Shown here in pieces: positions 52,262 through 61,630 of a stretch of 64,000 nucleotides of DNA. The stretch's first letter is position 1, and each line of letters starts with the position of its first letter. The notes beneath the pieces are model-generated. The model saw nothing but the letters and a program-made list of their open reading frames with translations. It was not told the origin of the DNA and ran no database searches. The translations under genes were made by a program, and so were the position numbers. The stretch spans positions 43,964 through 107,963 of the forward strand of contig CALMGM010000004.1 of the NCBI GenBank assembly GCA_937863685.1, in the 5' to 3' direction. This stretch comes from an uncultured bacterium. Lineage in GTDB: Bacteria > Edwardsbacteria > AC1 > EtOH8.

Positions 52262-53776
52262 TCAGAACTTCCAGTTCCAAACGGTCTTAAAGCCCTTGAA
52301 GGCCGGCTCCCAGCGGCAGAACCCGCCCGAGCATACCAGCCCTCCCTTGGTCTGTCCGGCTGAGACCTTCAGCTGCTGGCGGCCCTGGGCGAAATCTATG
52401 GTGCATCCGGCCTCGCCCCAGCTTTTCTGATCGTCATACTCGGCAATGGGCTTGTCGGCCAGATCGGCCGTGGCAAAAACATTCAGCCACTCCCATGGCA
52501 CCCAGCCCAGCTCGGCCAGGAACTCGTCGTAACAAAGCTTTTCGATATCATAGGTATTCTTGTAGCGGTTAGCTCCGGCCTTGACGGACAGGGTACGGGA
52601 TCCTTGGTATTTCCATACCATCCCGGCCGATGCCCCCATATATTCTTTGCTGATTATGTCGGGCTGCAGATTGCCCTCCTGCCTCAGGCGCCCCTCGGCA
52701 TTGAGGATTATGTTCCCCCGGGCCTCCCACCGCCCCTCCATAAAAACATCCTGCCATTTCTGGGTGCCGGAATAGACCCGGCCGTCGGATGCCGTCAACT
52801 CGTCCCTTTCCTCATGGGTCCGGGCCCAGGAATAATTGCCCCTCAATTCTAAAGCTGACCAGGGAGTGGCCGTCAGGTCGGCCTGGAAACCGTACTCGTC
52901 CTGGCCGTTGTTCAATAACCGGCCCTCCCGGTTGCAGGGCGGCGGCGCATTTATGGCGGCGTCGAAGTCCTGGTACTTCTTAAAATCCACCATTACGCCC
53001 AGGCCGGAATAGGCGGCCGACAAACTGCCGTAAAAGGCGTGCCCGTTGGCATCCTCAATTCCCACCCAGCCGGCCGAAGGCGAAAGCCGTCCGTAAGTGC
53101 GCCGCCCGGCGTATTCCCCGTAAAGATCCACCGGGCCGAACGCCCCGCCCAGGCTTCCGCTGTATTGCTCGTCCGCCGGTTTGCCGAAAGAAGGATCCAC
53201 AGCCGGTCCGGCAGCGTTGGCCCGCAAATAGGCCAATCCTGCGGTGAGAAAAGAGAATCCGGTCGTTTTTATTTCGGTTCCCAAATAGGTCTTGGCGGTG
53301 TCCATTTCCACGGTGTTTTCCCTGATCCGGCCGAAAAGCAGCCGGGCATCACCCAGATCTTCCAAAGAAGCCGAGGCCAGCGCTCCGTCCAGATACCGGT
53401 CAATCTTGGCAGCCTGCTCGTTGGCGCAGTTCAGCACCAAGCCCCGCCCCAGAGTAGCGTAATAGGTCCCGACCCTGACCGATAGATTTTCGGTCTTCAA
53501 CCGAAGGTAACGCTTGGATATCCCGGAGAACACCGGCTGGTCGTCCCAGCGTTCCTGGTCGTATAATAAGCTCATCCCGGCTTCAACCCCAATGTCATTC
53601 TTTAGGCTGCCGGACAGTCTCAGGTCGCACCCTTCCCGGTAATGCAGCACATTATAGAGGCTGTCGGAATCGGCCTGTGATACCCATATGGCAGCCTGAT
53701 TGCCGCCGGAAAGGTCCCAGGCCGCGGCCCTGCCGGCCAGCGGAATAAGGCAGAGAATTATAATAAAATGTCTCAT
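52262..53776 (-). CDS. Outer-membrane beta-barrel candidate (DUF6029-like)
   Basis: A 504-residue exported protein with signal peptide MRHFIIILCLIPLAGRAAAW. The rest alternates polar and hydrophobic residues with many aromatic strand ends and finishes in F (WNWKF), as outer-membrane barrels do. VRVGTYYATLGRGLVLN resembles the DUF6029 group. The start overlaps the stop of the FN3 lipoprotein gene by 4 bp (ATGA), so the two are translationally coupled. The probable role is a pore or anchor for the thiol lipoprotein, but this is inference. Confidence 0.72.
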   Translation of the reverse strand: MRHFIIILCLIPLAGRAAAWDLSGGNQAAIWVSQADSDSLYNVLHYREGCDLRLSGSLKNDIGVEAGMSLLYDQERWDDQPVFSGISKRYLRLKTENLSVRVGTYYATLGRGLVLNCANEQAAKIDRYLDGALASASLEDLGDARLLFGRIRENTVEMDTAKTYLGTEIKTTGFSFLTAGLAYLRANAAGPAVDPSFGKPADEQYSGSLGGAFGPVDLYGEYAGRRTYGRLSPSAGWVGIEDANGHAFYGSLSAAYSGLGVMVDFKKYQDFDAAINAPPPCNREGRLLNNGQDEYGFQADLTATPWSALELRGNYSWARTHEERDELTASDGRVYSGTQKWQDVFMEGRWEARGNIILNAEGRLRQEGNLQPDIISKEYMGASAGMVWKYQGSRTLSVKAGANRYKNTYDIEKLCYDEFLAELGWVPWEWLNVFATADLADKPIAEYDDQKSWGEAGCTIDFAQGRQQLKVSAGQTKGGLVCSGGFCRWEPAFKGFKTVWNWKF

Positions 53777-55863
53777 GGCAGCACCTCCAGATACAACCTG
53801 CGGGTCATGATATGCGAGGGATTATCGCTGGCCCATAATTTGAGCATCAAGGAATATAGCCCCTCAGGAGGCGGCATGGTGTTGAAATTGAAATGCACCG
53901 TCCAGTGCTGGGTGGTCCCGGCGTTGAATACTGCAGAGGCAATGCCGTTGGGCCCCTGACAGCCTGTTTCGGTGCACAGGAACCCCCAGAATAAAAGCGA
54001 ATCGGAGTTCAGCGATGTGGGGGCCTGAGCATATATGTTCATCTTAGGAGAAAGGTTGGTAAGGTAGATATGGAATCCCATTTCCGGGGGCTCCGGGTCG
54101 GACAGGCTGTAGCTGATGATGGTATCCGGCTGTCTGGTGGCCGAATCCGGCGAGATCAGCCGGGAGAAACCATACCCCCTGGCGTCGGTGAAGGCCCAGG
54201 CGCCGGACCAGTTGGAGGCTCCGTAACTGTTGGAGGCGTTGGCCCTCCAGTAATAGGTGGTCAGGGAATCAAGCCCGGAAACGGCCCGGCTGGTGTCGGT
54301 CAATCCGCTTTGATCGTACACTGCACTCCGGAAATCACTGCTGGGCGAGACCTGCAGGGCGTAGCTGGCGGCCCCGTAGCTGGAACTCCAGCTTAGCGCC
54401 GGGCTGGTGCCGGCGTTCAGCTCGCCGTTGGCCGGCCAGACCAAGGCCGGAGGCTCGGGGGCCGGATTGGCGGTAGTGACAAAGGACCAGGTCTCCGACC
54501 AGGCGGAGGCACCGGCGATATTGGCGGCATTGACCCTCCAGTAATATGCGGCTCCGGGATCAAGCCCCAGCAGAGACCTGCTGGTTCCGGTCAATCCGGA
54601 TTGGGAATAGATGATGCTGGACGGATAGAAGGAATTGCTGGTGGCCACCTGCAGCCCGTAGCTGGCGGCCCCGCTGGCGGCGTTCCAGAGCAAGGTGGGA
54701 TTTTTACTGACCCCGGTGTCGCCGTCAACCGGCGCTGCCAAGATGGGATTGCCCGGCAGCAGAGTGGCGGTGGTGGTAAAGCAACGGGCTGTTGACCATC
54801 CCGATACCCCGGCGTTGTTGCTGGCCTTGACCCGCCAGTAATAAGTGGAGGCATTCCGAAGCCCTCCCGCCGTCAGGCTGGTTGCGGTCAGTCCGCTGGG
54901 ATACAGCACCAGGCTGGCGAACAGGCTGTCCGTGGCCAGATGCAGGGTGTAACTGGCCGCCCCGCTGCTGGCCAGCCAGCTCAAGGTAGGATTCAGGTCC
55001 AGGTTCACCGCATCGTCTGCCGGCAGGTTCAAAACGGGGGTTGCCGGGGCAGTGAGGGCGGCATAGATACGGGCCCTGGCAGCCTGGATAATCTCCTTGG
55101 TGCCATTATTGCGCACATAAGCTATAAGGGACAGCCGCCAGGGCAGCCAGCCGGGATCTTTGGCGATGCTGCCCGACCTGGAAACGGACGATGCCGGCAG
55201 AATATCCAGCTGGTCGCCTTTGGTACTGGGGATCAGCGAACGCGCCACATAGCGGAACACATTGCCGTAGGCGTTGACCGAATCCTCCACCACCAGCAGC
55301 ACCAAACCCAGATCGGCGGTTTGCGATAAAGAGCCATCGGCGGTTATCTGGGCGGAGTAAAGCACGGCATCCTGGTCAAGCAAGGCGGTAAGACTTATCC
55401 TCAACGGACTTTTGATCGATTTGCGGATATCCGCCATCTGCCGGTAGCTTTGGTAGGTGGCCTCCTCGTCAACCGTGGTCCCCAAAATATTCTCCAGCCC
55501 GTCGCAGGAGAAGAACGGGAGCCCGGTCACCGACAGGCCTGATTCGTACTGTCCGGCCAAAGTGTCGGCGGGATAGATGCCCAGGCTGTCGCCCAGTGAA
55601 AGGAAGCCCTTGGGATGCATTTCGACCAGACATAGGGAATCCCCCATCTCGGCGGTCAGGCGTTCGGCGGCCCGATCGGCTGTGGGACAGTTGGTGCAGA
55701 ACTCCGAGGTGAACAGTTCCACCAGCACCGTGCGCTGATAACCATACACCTGATCGGGGGTAACCGGGGTGGCCGAGGTGGGCATCTTCCGGCCGCAGCT
55801 GATGAGGGATATCGCCACAATAGCCGGCAATAGAAGAACCCGCAGGATATTTTTAAATGTCAT
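53773..55863 (-). CDS. Lipoprotein with Omp28-like thiol domain and FN3 repeats
   Basis: A 696-residue lipoprotein (LISCGRK, cysteine near residue 23). The N-terminal Omp28-like domain has VELFTSEFCTNCPTADRAAE, a C-x2-C thioredoxin-fold motif. Three similar fibronectin type III repeats (about residues 270-560) follow, each with an A-S-Y-x-L-Q/H ... Y-Y-W-R-V/A-x-A-x-N pattern, and then a C-terminal beta domain. It is coupled by 4-bp overlaps to the TlpA gene upstream and the barrel gene downstream, so the three form one unit at the outer membrane. Confidence 0.82.
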   Translation of the reverse strand: MTFKNILRVLLLPAIVAISLISCGRKMPTSATPVTPDQVYGYQRTVLVELFTSEFCTNCPTADRAAERLTAEMGDSLCLVEMHPKGFLSLGDSLGIYPADTLAGQYESGLSVTGLPFFSCDGLENILGTTVDEEATYQSYRQMADIRKSIKSPLRISLTALLDQDAVLYSAQITADGSLSQTADLGLVLLVVEDSVNAYGNVFRYVARSLIPSTKGDQLDILPASSVSRSGSIAKDPGWLPWRLSLIAYVRNNGTKEIIQAARARIYAALTAPATPVLNLPADDAVNLDLNPTLSWLASSGAASYTLHLATDSLFASLVLYPSGLTATSLTAGGLRNASTYYWRVKASNNAGVSGWSTARCFTTTATLLPGNPILAAPVDGDTGVSKNPTLLWNAASGAASYGLQVATSNSFYPSSIIYSQSGLTGTSRSLLGLDPGAAYYWRVNAANIAGASAWSETWSFVTTANPAPEPPALVWPANGELNAGTSPALSWSSSYGAASYALQVSPSSDFRSAVYDQSGLTDTSRAVSGLDSLTTYYWRANASNSYGASNWSGAWAFTDARGYGFSRLISPDSATRQPDTIISYSLSDPEPPEMGFHIYLTNLSPKMNIYAQAPTSLNSDSLLFWGFLCTETGCQGPNGIASAVFNAGTTQHWTVHFNFNTMPPPEGLYSLMLKLWASDNPSHIMTRRLYLEVLP

Positions 55864-56441
55864 TGATCCTCCTTGACCGGACAGCAGGAAGAATCGGTCA
55901 CGCAGGCTGCGGAGTCACAGACGGCCGGAGCAGTTGACCTTGGAACGAGTTTGAGGATGGTCCTGACGTTCACCTCCAATACCGCCTCGTCCCCGGACTT
56001 ATAGCCGGTATGCTGGTACAGCAGTTTACCGTCCTGATCCAGGATATAAACCCCGGGGACATTGGACAGGCCGAAGGTCCGCATCGCCTCCTGCTCGGGA
56101 TCCAGCAGGATCGGCAGGGTGAACCGCTTCCCCTTGGCCACCGCTTTGACCTTGCTGGCGGTCTTGGCGTCATCGATGGAGACCGCGTAGAACGACATCC
56201 CACTGTCGGCATAGATCTCGTAAAGCTTTTGGATGTGGATCAGTTCCTCCTGGCAGGGGTGGCACCAGGTGGCCCAGAAGGCTATCAGGGCCGGGCCGGT
56301 TTCCAGCACCTTGGCCAGCTCGACCTTCTTTTTACCCTCCAGCGGCTTTAATTTGAAGTTCAGATCCCCGGCTGCTGCGGCGCCAGCGATCATGGCCAGC
56401 AATCCTGCCAAGACGAATGATATCGCTATAAGTTTTCTCAT
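55860..56441 (-). CDS. TlpA/ResA-type thioredoxin-like protein
   Basis: A 193-residue exported thiol-disulfide oxidoreductase. The start is the ATG at 56439-56441 after a GGAGGG site; an adjacent in-frame TTG adds one residue. It has a signal peptide, then IAFWATWCHPCQEELIHIQK with active-site C-H-P-C, and the cis-proline region NVPGVYILDQDGKLLY. TlpA proteins usually reduce periplasmic disulfides or cytochrome-maturation partners. The C-terminal tail is cysteine-rich (CDSAACVTDSSCCP). It heads the coupled TlpA-lipoprotein-barrel unit. Confidence 0.9.
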   Translation of the reverse strand: MRKLIAISFVLAGLLAMIAGAAAAGDLNFKLKPLEGKKKVELAKVLETGPALIAFWATWCHPCQEELIHIQKLYEIYADSGMSFYAVSIDDAKTASKVKAVAKGKRFTLPILLDPEQEAMRTFGLSNVPGVYILDQDGKLLYQHTGYKSGDEAVLEVNVRTILKLVPRSTAPAVCDSAACVTDSSCCPVKEDQ

Positions 56442-56462
56442 CAAACCCTCCGTTTTAAAACT

Positions 56463-58667
56463 CTACCGGAGCACAGTGATCTTCCTGGTGGCGGTCTGTT
56501 CTCCGGCCGACATCCGGAAGAAATAGACCCCGTTGGCCACCGGTTTCCCGGAGTTATCGCGCAGGTCCCATGTTGCCTTCTGAATCCCTGCGTTCCGGCG
56601 TCCTTCCGGCAAGGTATTGACCAGTCGTCCGCAGATATCGAAGATTCTGACCGATACCTCTCCCCGCTGGGGCAGGGCGTACTCAAAGGTTGCCAGGTCC
56701 CGGCAGGGATTGGGCCGCCCGGCGGCCAGCCAGAACTTGGTGATGGCCACCCCCTGGCTGGTGATCAGCACCGAGCCGTTCCAGGTGATATTGCCGTAGA
56801 TATCCTTGTCGCCCAGACGGTAATAATAATCGGTATAGGGCTGGACCGTACGGTCGGTATAGCTGTAACTATGCCCATTGGGGTTGTTCTCGGCCGCAAC
56901 CTCGCCTATTTGAACGAATCCATCCTCCGGGGAGGCCGATCTTTCTATCAGCCATTTATAATTATCGAATTCGCTGGCGGTCCTCCAGCTTAACATGACC
57001 TCCCCGTTTCCGGCCATCCCGGTAAAGGAACACAATTCAACGGCCGAGGGTGGTATTGCATTCAATCCGCAGGTGGCGCTCTGCAGAATCTCCTTGGTGA
57101 CGTCGTCCTGGACATAAACCACAAACTGGCAGTTTTTCTCAGTCCAGGTGTAGGGGATGACCCCGCCTGTATATATCGTGAACTTTTGCGAATTGACCAC
57201 AGTCTGGCCTTTGTTGATGGAAATTGGGATCCCATTGTTATCCGGGATCATGTCCCGCAAAATTTGAAAATGCTCGGGGTCGCCATTGGTACCGGTATAA
57301 AAAACGCTGTCCTCGATTATGGCATAACGCAACGTTAGCCCGGCTTTGGAAGCAGACGGGAATCTTCCGGTGGCATTTACAACTGCAGTTATAACTCCGG
57401 AATCCCCGCTGGCGCTGTACCATCCTTCCAGGGTTATAGTCAACGGACGCGGCACCTTACGTTCCGATAGAATGGTTGTGCGATATTCGTTATAAGGATA
57501 AGCCGGGAAATGCTTGCCGCCTATAATCATATACGGGACCACATTAAAACCGTAGTAGGTCCGCCGGGCGCGGTTCTCCATGGTATCCGGGCCCCGCCCC
57601 AGATAAAATGGATCGTTATTTGTCGGCCACCACATATGGGTGCGGATGCAGGTCATAGAATCCTTCAGATCCCTGCATACCACGTTCAAACTGTCGTTGG
57701 CCAGCACGCATGGACTACAACTAGTGCAGGTATTGAACTCGGCCAGCACCCGGTTGATGGAATACCAGCAATAAGTATAACTTTTAGAAGTGTCATTAAG
57801 CTGGAACAGGTCCCCCACCAAACCAGTCCAAACGATCACATTGTAGTATTCGCCGGAATCGGGGGTGAAGTTTGGGAAGGTCAGAACCTGACTGGCTCCG
57901 GCCACTAGGTTGGAGACTGCCAGGGTTTGATTGTATACCTCGGCCCCCCCGGCAACGTCTATCTTACATATGGTATTGAAGCTCTCCGTGCTGGACCCGT
58001 CATTCTTGACCGTGGCCTTGGGGGCCACCGCCACTTTGCCGGGTATTTGGCCACCCGGCGCTGTTACGCTGGTTACACCCACATTGTGCAACAGAGTGGC
58101 ATAGGAAACCCTAACATTGTCCAGATACAGATTGTTACCGTTTTGGGACAGGGCAGTGAATTTTATCTTGTTGGTACCGGTAGGTAGGGTATAGGTCTTG
58201 GTAGCCCATTGTCCAGCCGTCGGCACAAAAGGGGAGGTGATATAATTCCCGGTGTTCAAGGACCCGAACCGTCCGCCGGGCAGATCCACCAACACGGTCC
58301 AGACCGACCCGCCATCGGTAGATGTCGATATTCTCAGTGAATCCTTTTCGCCGCCGCCGGAGGATGAATATGTGGCATAGGCATGGTCAAACTTAAGGGA
58401 ATCGGTGGCCGTGGCCGGGTACAGGTCTATTGTGATCAGGTCCTGGCTCCTGCCCACCCCGACATTATAGAAATCAGCCTTGGCGGAAGCCGTCCCGGTG
58501 CCAAATCCGCTGCAAGCAATACTACGAGACCAAAGGGTGTACGAGCCCGCTAGAGACCACCCGTTTGGCGGAAATGCTGACGACTCGAAGTCCTGGGTCA
58601 TGGTTGCGGCGAAGGACACTACCGAGATAAGGACCACAACGGATATTGCAATCAGTATCTTTTTCAC
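56463..58667 (-). CDS. Secreted Omp28-like protein with C-terminal sorting domain
   Basis: A 734-residue exported protein starting at GTG 58665-58667 after an AGGAG site. The signal peptide is MKKILIAISVVVLISVVSFA. An N-terminal jelly-roll-like domain (about 25-190) precedes an Omp28-like part with NTCTSCSPCVLAND (C-x2-C) and PYMIIGGKHFPAY. The last 90 residues are the FlgD/type IX-like sorting domain (GRPNPCRDLATFEYALPQRG, NGVYFFRM, ending TVLR). It resembles the protein at 50227-52206 in layout and is probably a paralogue. Cell-surface or secreted location is likely. Confidence 0.82.
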   Translation of the reverse strand: MKKILIAISVVVLISVVSFAATMTQDFESSAFPPNGWSLAGSYTLWSRSIACSGFGTGTASAKADFYNVGVGRSQDLITIDLYPATATDSLKFDHAYATYSSSGGGEKDSLRISTSTDGGSVWTVLVDLPGGRFGSLNTGNYITSPFVPTAGQWATKTYTLPTGTNKIKFTALSQNGNNLYLDNVRVSYATLLHNVGVTSVTAPGGQIPGKVAVAPKATVKNDGSSTESFNTICKIDVAGGAEVYNQTLAVSNLVAGASQVLTFPNFTPDSGEYYNVIVWTGLVGDLFQLNDTSKSYTYCWYSINRVLAEFNTCTSCSPCVLANDSLNVVCRDLKDSMTCIRTHMWWPTNNDPFYLGRGPDTMENRARRTYYGFNVVPYMIIGGKHFPAYPYNEYRTTILSERKVPRPLTITLEGWYSASGDSGVITAVVNATGRFPSASKAGLTLRYAIIEDSVFYTGTNGDPEHFQILRDMIPDNNGIPISINKGQTVVNSQKFTIYTGGVIPYTWTEKNCQFVVYVQDDVTKEILQSATCGLNAIPPSAVELCSFTGMAGNGEVMLSWRTASEFDNYKWLIERSASPEDGFVQIGEVAAENNPNGHSYSYTDRTVQPYTDYYYRLGDKDIYGNITWNGSVLITSQGVAITKFWLAAGRPNPCRDLATFEYALPQRGEVSVRIFDICGRLVNTLPEGRRNAGIQKATWDLRDNSGKPVANGVYFFRMSAGEQTATRKITVLR

Positions 58668-58724
58668 GGCTGTTTCTCCTTTTTGGTTTTTTTATTTAAT
58701 CCTATAGCTGCCGTCTGTTGTTAC

Positions 58725-60983
58725 TTATCGGATAAACTGCATCTTCTTTACCAAGTTGCGATTCCCGGTATTCAGGCAATAGATGTAAAGCCCGCTGGCG
58801 ACCTTTTGCCCCATATGGTCCCGGCCGTCCCATCTGGCGGTATACCGCCCTGCAGCCTGAACGCCGTCGGCCAGGGTCTTCACATGCTGCCCGGCGACAT
58901 TGTAGATCTTCAGGCTGACCGCCCCGGTTCTGGGAATCTGATAACTGATGACGGTCTGCCCGAAAAATGGATTGGGGACGTTTTGATAAAGTCCGAGATC
59001 CGTTATCAATTCCCTGTCTAAAGGCTCACCCTCCACACCCTCTTTGGCCGTGTCCGCCAGAATATTTGATAATCGCGTTTCATAGCAAGTATCCGCGCCA
59101 TTTACCGCAGTAATAGAGTAGTACCAAACTTCTCCGTTAGTTAGCGGACCATCGACATACATAGTATCGGTGATGATGTCCGAATTGATGCGCACAAAAG
59201 GTCCGGCGGAGTCAGCGCTACGGTACAGGTTGTAGCCTGCGATCGTTGTATCAGCTGTAAAATTGTTCCAATATGGGGAAATAATACCCTTGCCGTTCTT
59301 GACAACTTCACGGAAGCCCATCAAATGTGGTAAATAGTCATCCCATTCTTTTAAGACCCAGCTGTCAGGATCTAATTTGACCTTAAGGATCGGCTGGTCG
59401 TCGCTGACCAGGAAATCCTGAACCGCCAGGCTGTCCCAGACCACGATGGTGCTGTCCAGGCCTGCGCCGGTGCTACAAGCCAGGGCCAGCGGCATCTTGT
59501 AAAGCTCGCCGGTGTTTGAGGTGTGCTTTAGCCGGACCCAGGCCGAGTTACTGTCCTCGTGAGTCTTGTAATAGATGACGGTGGAATAAATGGGGTGCCC
59601 GGCCCGGTAGACCCACTGGTCGAAGAACCAGTTCAGCGAATCGCCGTAATGCTGCTCGGCTATCCTCTGGAGATCGCCGGTGACGGCGTTGCCGTAGCTG
59701 AAGCTGTCGCGGTAGGCGCTCAGGGTCTCAAAGAAGGGAGCATCGCCCATCACCCAGCGCAGGCCCTGCAATACCCAGGCCCCCTTGGCGTAGACCATGG
59801 TCGAGGCGAACAGTGATTCCGGCGGCGGATTGTAGATGGGATAACCGGTGGCCCTAAGCGCCTTCCAGAACCACTGGTTCATATAGGCCCCGGGCTGGCG
59901 TCCGGATTTGTATTCGTCATAGATCGCCTCGGAATAGCTGGCGAATCCCTCGTTAAGCCAGATATCCTGCCAGTAGCCGCAGGTGACCTGGTCGCCCCAC
60001 CACATGTGGGCCAGCTCATGGGCGATGCCCCGCTGGGCGTTGCCGGTTATCCAGCTGCGGTGGATGGTGGTCATGTCCTGGTGCTCCATGCCGCCGAAGA
60101 CAAAGGGATAGACCGCAGCCATGCCGTATTTGTTGAAGGGATACTGGCCGAACTTGGCGGTGAAGCAATCCATCATCAGGCCGACCGAATCGAAGACCGC
60201 TGCGGCCAGGGCCGAATCCTCCGGCCATACATAATAGCTCAGCGGCACGGTGTCGCCCCGGGCGGTCCGGGCGGTATCGGACCAGAAGGCATATTTGGAG
60301 ACGGCGAAGGACATCAGATAGGTGGCTATGGGCTTTTCCTCCTGCCAGTGCCAGGTAAGGGTGTCACCGGAACGAACGGTGTCCACCAGCTGGCCGTTGC
60401 AGGCCACCGTGAAACTGTCGGGAACCGTGACATAGAAACTGCACCCCATGGTGGTCTTGAACCAGGGCTCGTCCATGCAGGGCATCCAGTACCGGGCGTC
60501 CTGGGGTTCGCTCATGGAGTAGGCCACGGTATGGGGCTGGCTACCACCCTGGGGATAGTAATAATAACCCTTGGTGAAATCCCCGCCCCGGTAATAAATG
60601 TTCACCGAGAAACAGCTGGGTGATTTGAAGCTTACATAGATGTTCATGGTGCCCATAGCGGTATCATAATCGCAGGGATATCCGTCCATGTCCATCACCG
60701 AGTCAACGATCAGGTTGCCGTAGTTAAAAGTGATGGTTACCGACCCGGACACATTAGTGCACATGGAGACATATGATTTCCCGTAAAGCGAATCGTTGTA
60801 CATCGGGAGATTTAGGTAAAGCTTGTACTCGTCTATAAAATAATCCAGCGTGGTGTCGAACTTGGCCCCGCCGGGGTTAAGTGAATAGTTGTGAACCGGG
60901 GGCCGGGTTTCCAGGTCGCTGGCCGAGGCCGCCAGCGGAGCCGCCAGCAATGCCAGTATTACGAACATGAATAATTTCTTCAT
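58725..60983 (-). CDS. Secreted M1-family aminopeptidase with sorting domain
   Basis: A 752-residue exported zinc aminopeptidase. It has a signal peptide (MKKLFMFVILALLAAPLAAS). The N-terminal beta domain is followed by the substrate motif GGMEHQD (GAMEN position) and the zinc site HELAHMWWGDQ with the third ligand in LNEGFASYSE. The C-terminal part has the FlgD-type sorting domain (QNVPNPFFGQTVISYQIPRT, then SGLYIYCLNTG, ending QFIR). It would trim extracellular peptides made by the M6 protease and others for uptake (inference). Confidence 0.93.
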   Translation of the reverse strand: MKKLFMFVILALLAAPLAASASDLETRPPVHNYSLNPGGAKFDTTLDYFIDEYKLYLNLPMYNDSLYGKSYVSMCTNVSGSVTITFNYGNLIVDSVMDMDGYPCDYDTAMGTMNIYVSFKSPSCFSVNIYYRGGDFTKGYYYYPQGGSQPHTVAYSMSEPQDARYWMPCMDEPWFKTTMGCSFYVTVPDSFTVACNGQLVDTVRSGDTLTWHWQEEKPIATYLMSFAVSKYAFWSDTARTARGDTVPLSYYVWPEDSALAAAVFDSVGLMMDCFTAKFGQYPFNKYGMAAVYPFVFGGMEHQDMTTIHRSWITGNAQRGIAHELAHMWWGDQVTCGYWQDIWLNEGFASYSEAIYDEYKSGRQPGAYMNQWFWKALRATGYPIYNPPPESLFASTMVYAKGAWVLQGLRWVMGDAPFFETLSAYRDSFSYGNAVTGDLQRIAEQHYGDSLNWFFDQWVYRAGHPIYSTVIYYKTHEDSNSAWVRLKHTSNTGELYKMPLALACSTGAGLDSTIVVWDSLAVQDFLVSDDQPILKVKLDPDSWVLKEWDDYLPHLMGFREVVKNGKGIISPYWNNFTADTTIAGYNLYRSADSAGPFVRINSDIITDTMYVDGPLTNGEVWYYSITAVNGADTCYETRLSNILADTAKEGVEGEPLDRELITDLGLYQNVPNPFFGQTVISYQIPRTGAVSLKIYNVAGQHVKTLADGVQAAGRYTARWDGRDHMGQKVASGLYIYCLNTGNRNLVKKMQFIR

Positions 60984-61061
60984 ATCTCGCCCTTTTAAAA
61001 GATTATTTTATTTTCGGTTTGACCTGATTTAAAACGATCTGCCCGTTCTCCGGCATGACTG

Positions 61062-61589
61062 TCATTTCCCCGCCCGGTAGTCGTCGAATTTCTGGGTCTG
61101 GTAAGCCCCGGAGGATATATATCCCAGCATCTTCAGGTAATTTGGAACGTCGATGTATCCCGGTATCTGCAGCAGCACCTTCCCTTGGGCGTCCATGAAG
61201 ACGGTGGTGGGAAACCCTTCGACCTTGAGGCCCAGGGTGAAATCGGACTGGCTGACGGTCTTCCCCTGGTAGGTGATCTGCTCCTGGCTTTCGCCGTCAA
61301 TCTTGGCGGCGACGAAGTTTTCACCGATGGCGGCTATCACCCCGGGGTCGGTATAGGTCTTCTCCTCCATCACTTTGCACCACTTGCACCACGAGGTGTA
61401 GAAGTCGATGATCACGTAGCGCTTTTCGGCGGCGGCCCGGGCCATGGCCTGGTCGAACCCGATCCATTCGGTTCTGGCCCCGCCTTCTTTGACCGCGGTC
61501 CCTTGGTTGTCGGTTTCTTTTTTGCCGGAACAGGCGATGCCGGAGGCCAGCAGAACCGCCAGCGTCAGCGGGAACAGGTACCTTTTCAT
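61062..61589 (-). CDS. Thioredoxin-family lipoprotein (DsbD-gamma-like)
   Basis: A 175-residue lipoprotein (signal ending GIAC) with a thioredoxin fold. VIIDFYTSWCKWCKVMEEKT holds C-K-W-C, as in DsbD C-terminal domains and related periplasmic thiol reductases. EGFPTTVFMDAQGKVLLQIP contains the cis-proline. It lies upstream of the M1 peptidase gene on the same strand. It adds to the set of exported thiol proteins in the 50-61.6 kb region and could pass electrons to the TlpA or Omp28-like proteins (inference). Confidence 0.88.
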   Translation of the reverse strand: MKRYLFPLTLAVLLASGIACSGKKETDNQGTAVKEGGARTEWIGFDQAMARAAAEKRYVIIDFYTSWCKWCKVMEEKTYTDPGVIAAIGENFVAAKIDGESQEQITYQGKTVSQSDFTLGLKVEGFPTTVFMDAQGKVLLQIPGYIDVPNYLKMLGYISSGAYQTQKFDDYRAGK

Positions 61590-61630
61590 GTTTGGCTCCT
61601 AGTTATGATTCTATCTTGCTTTGATCTTCG

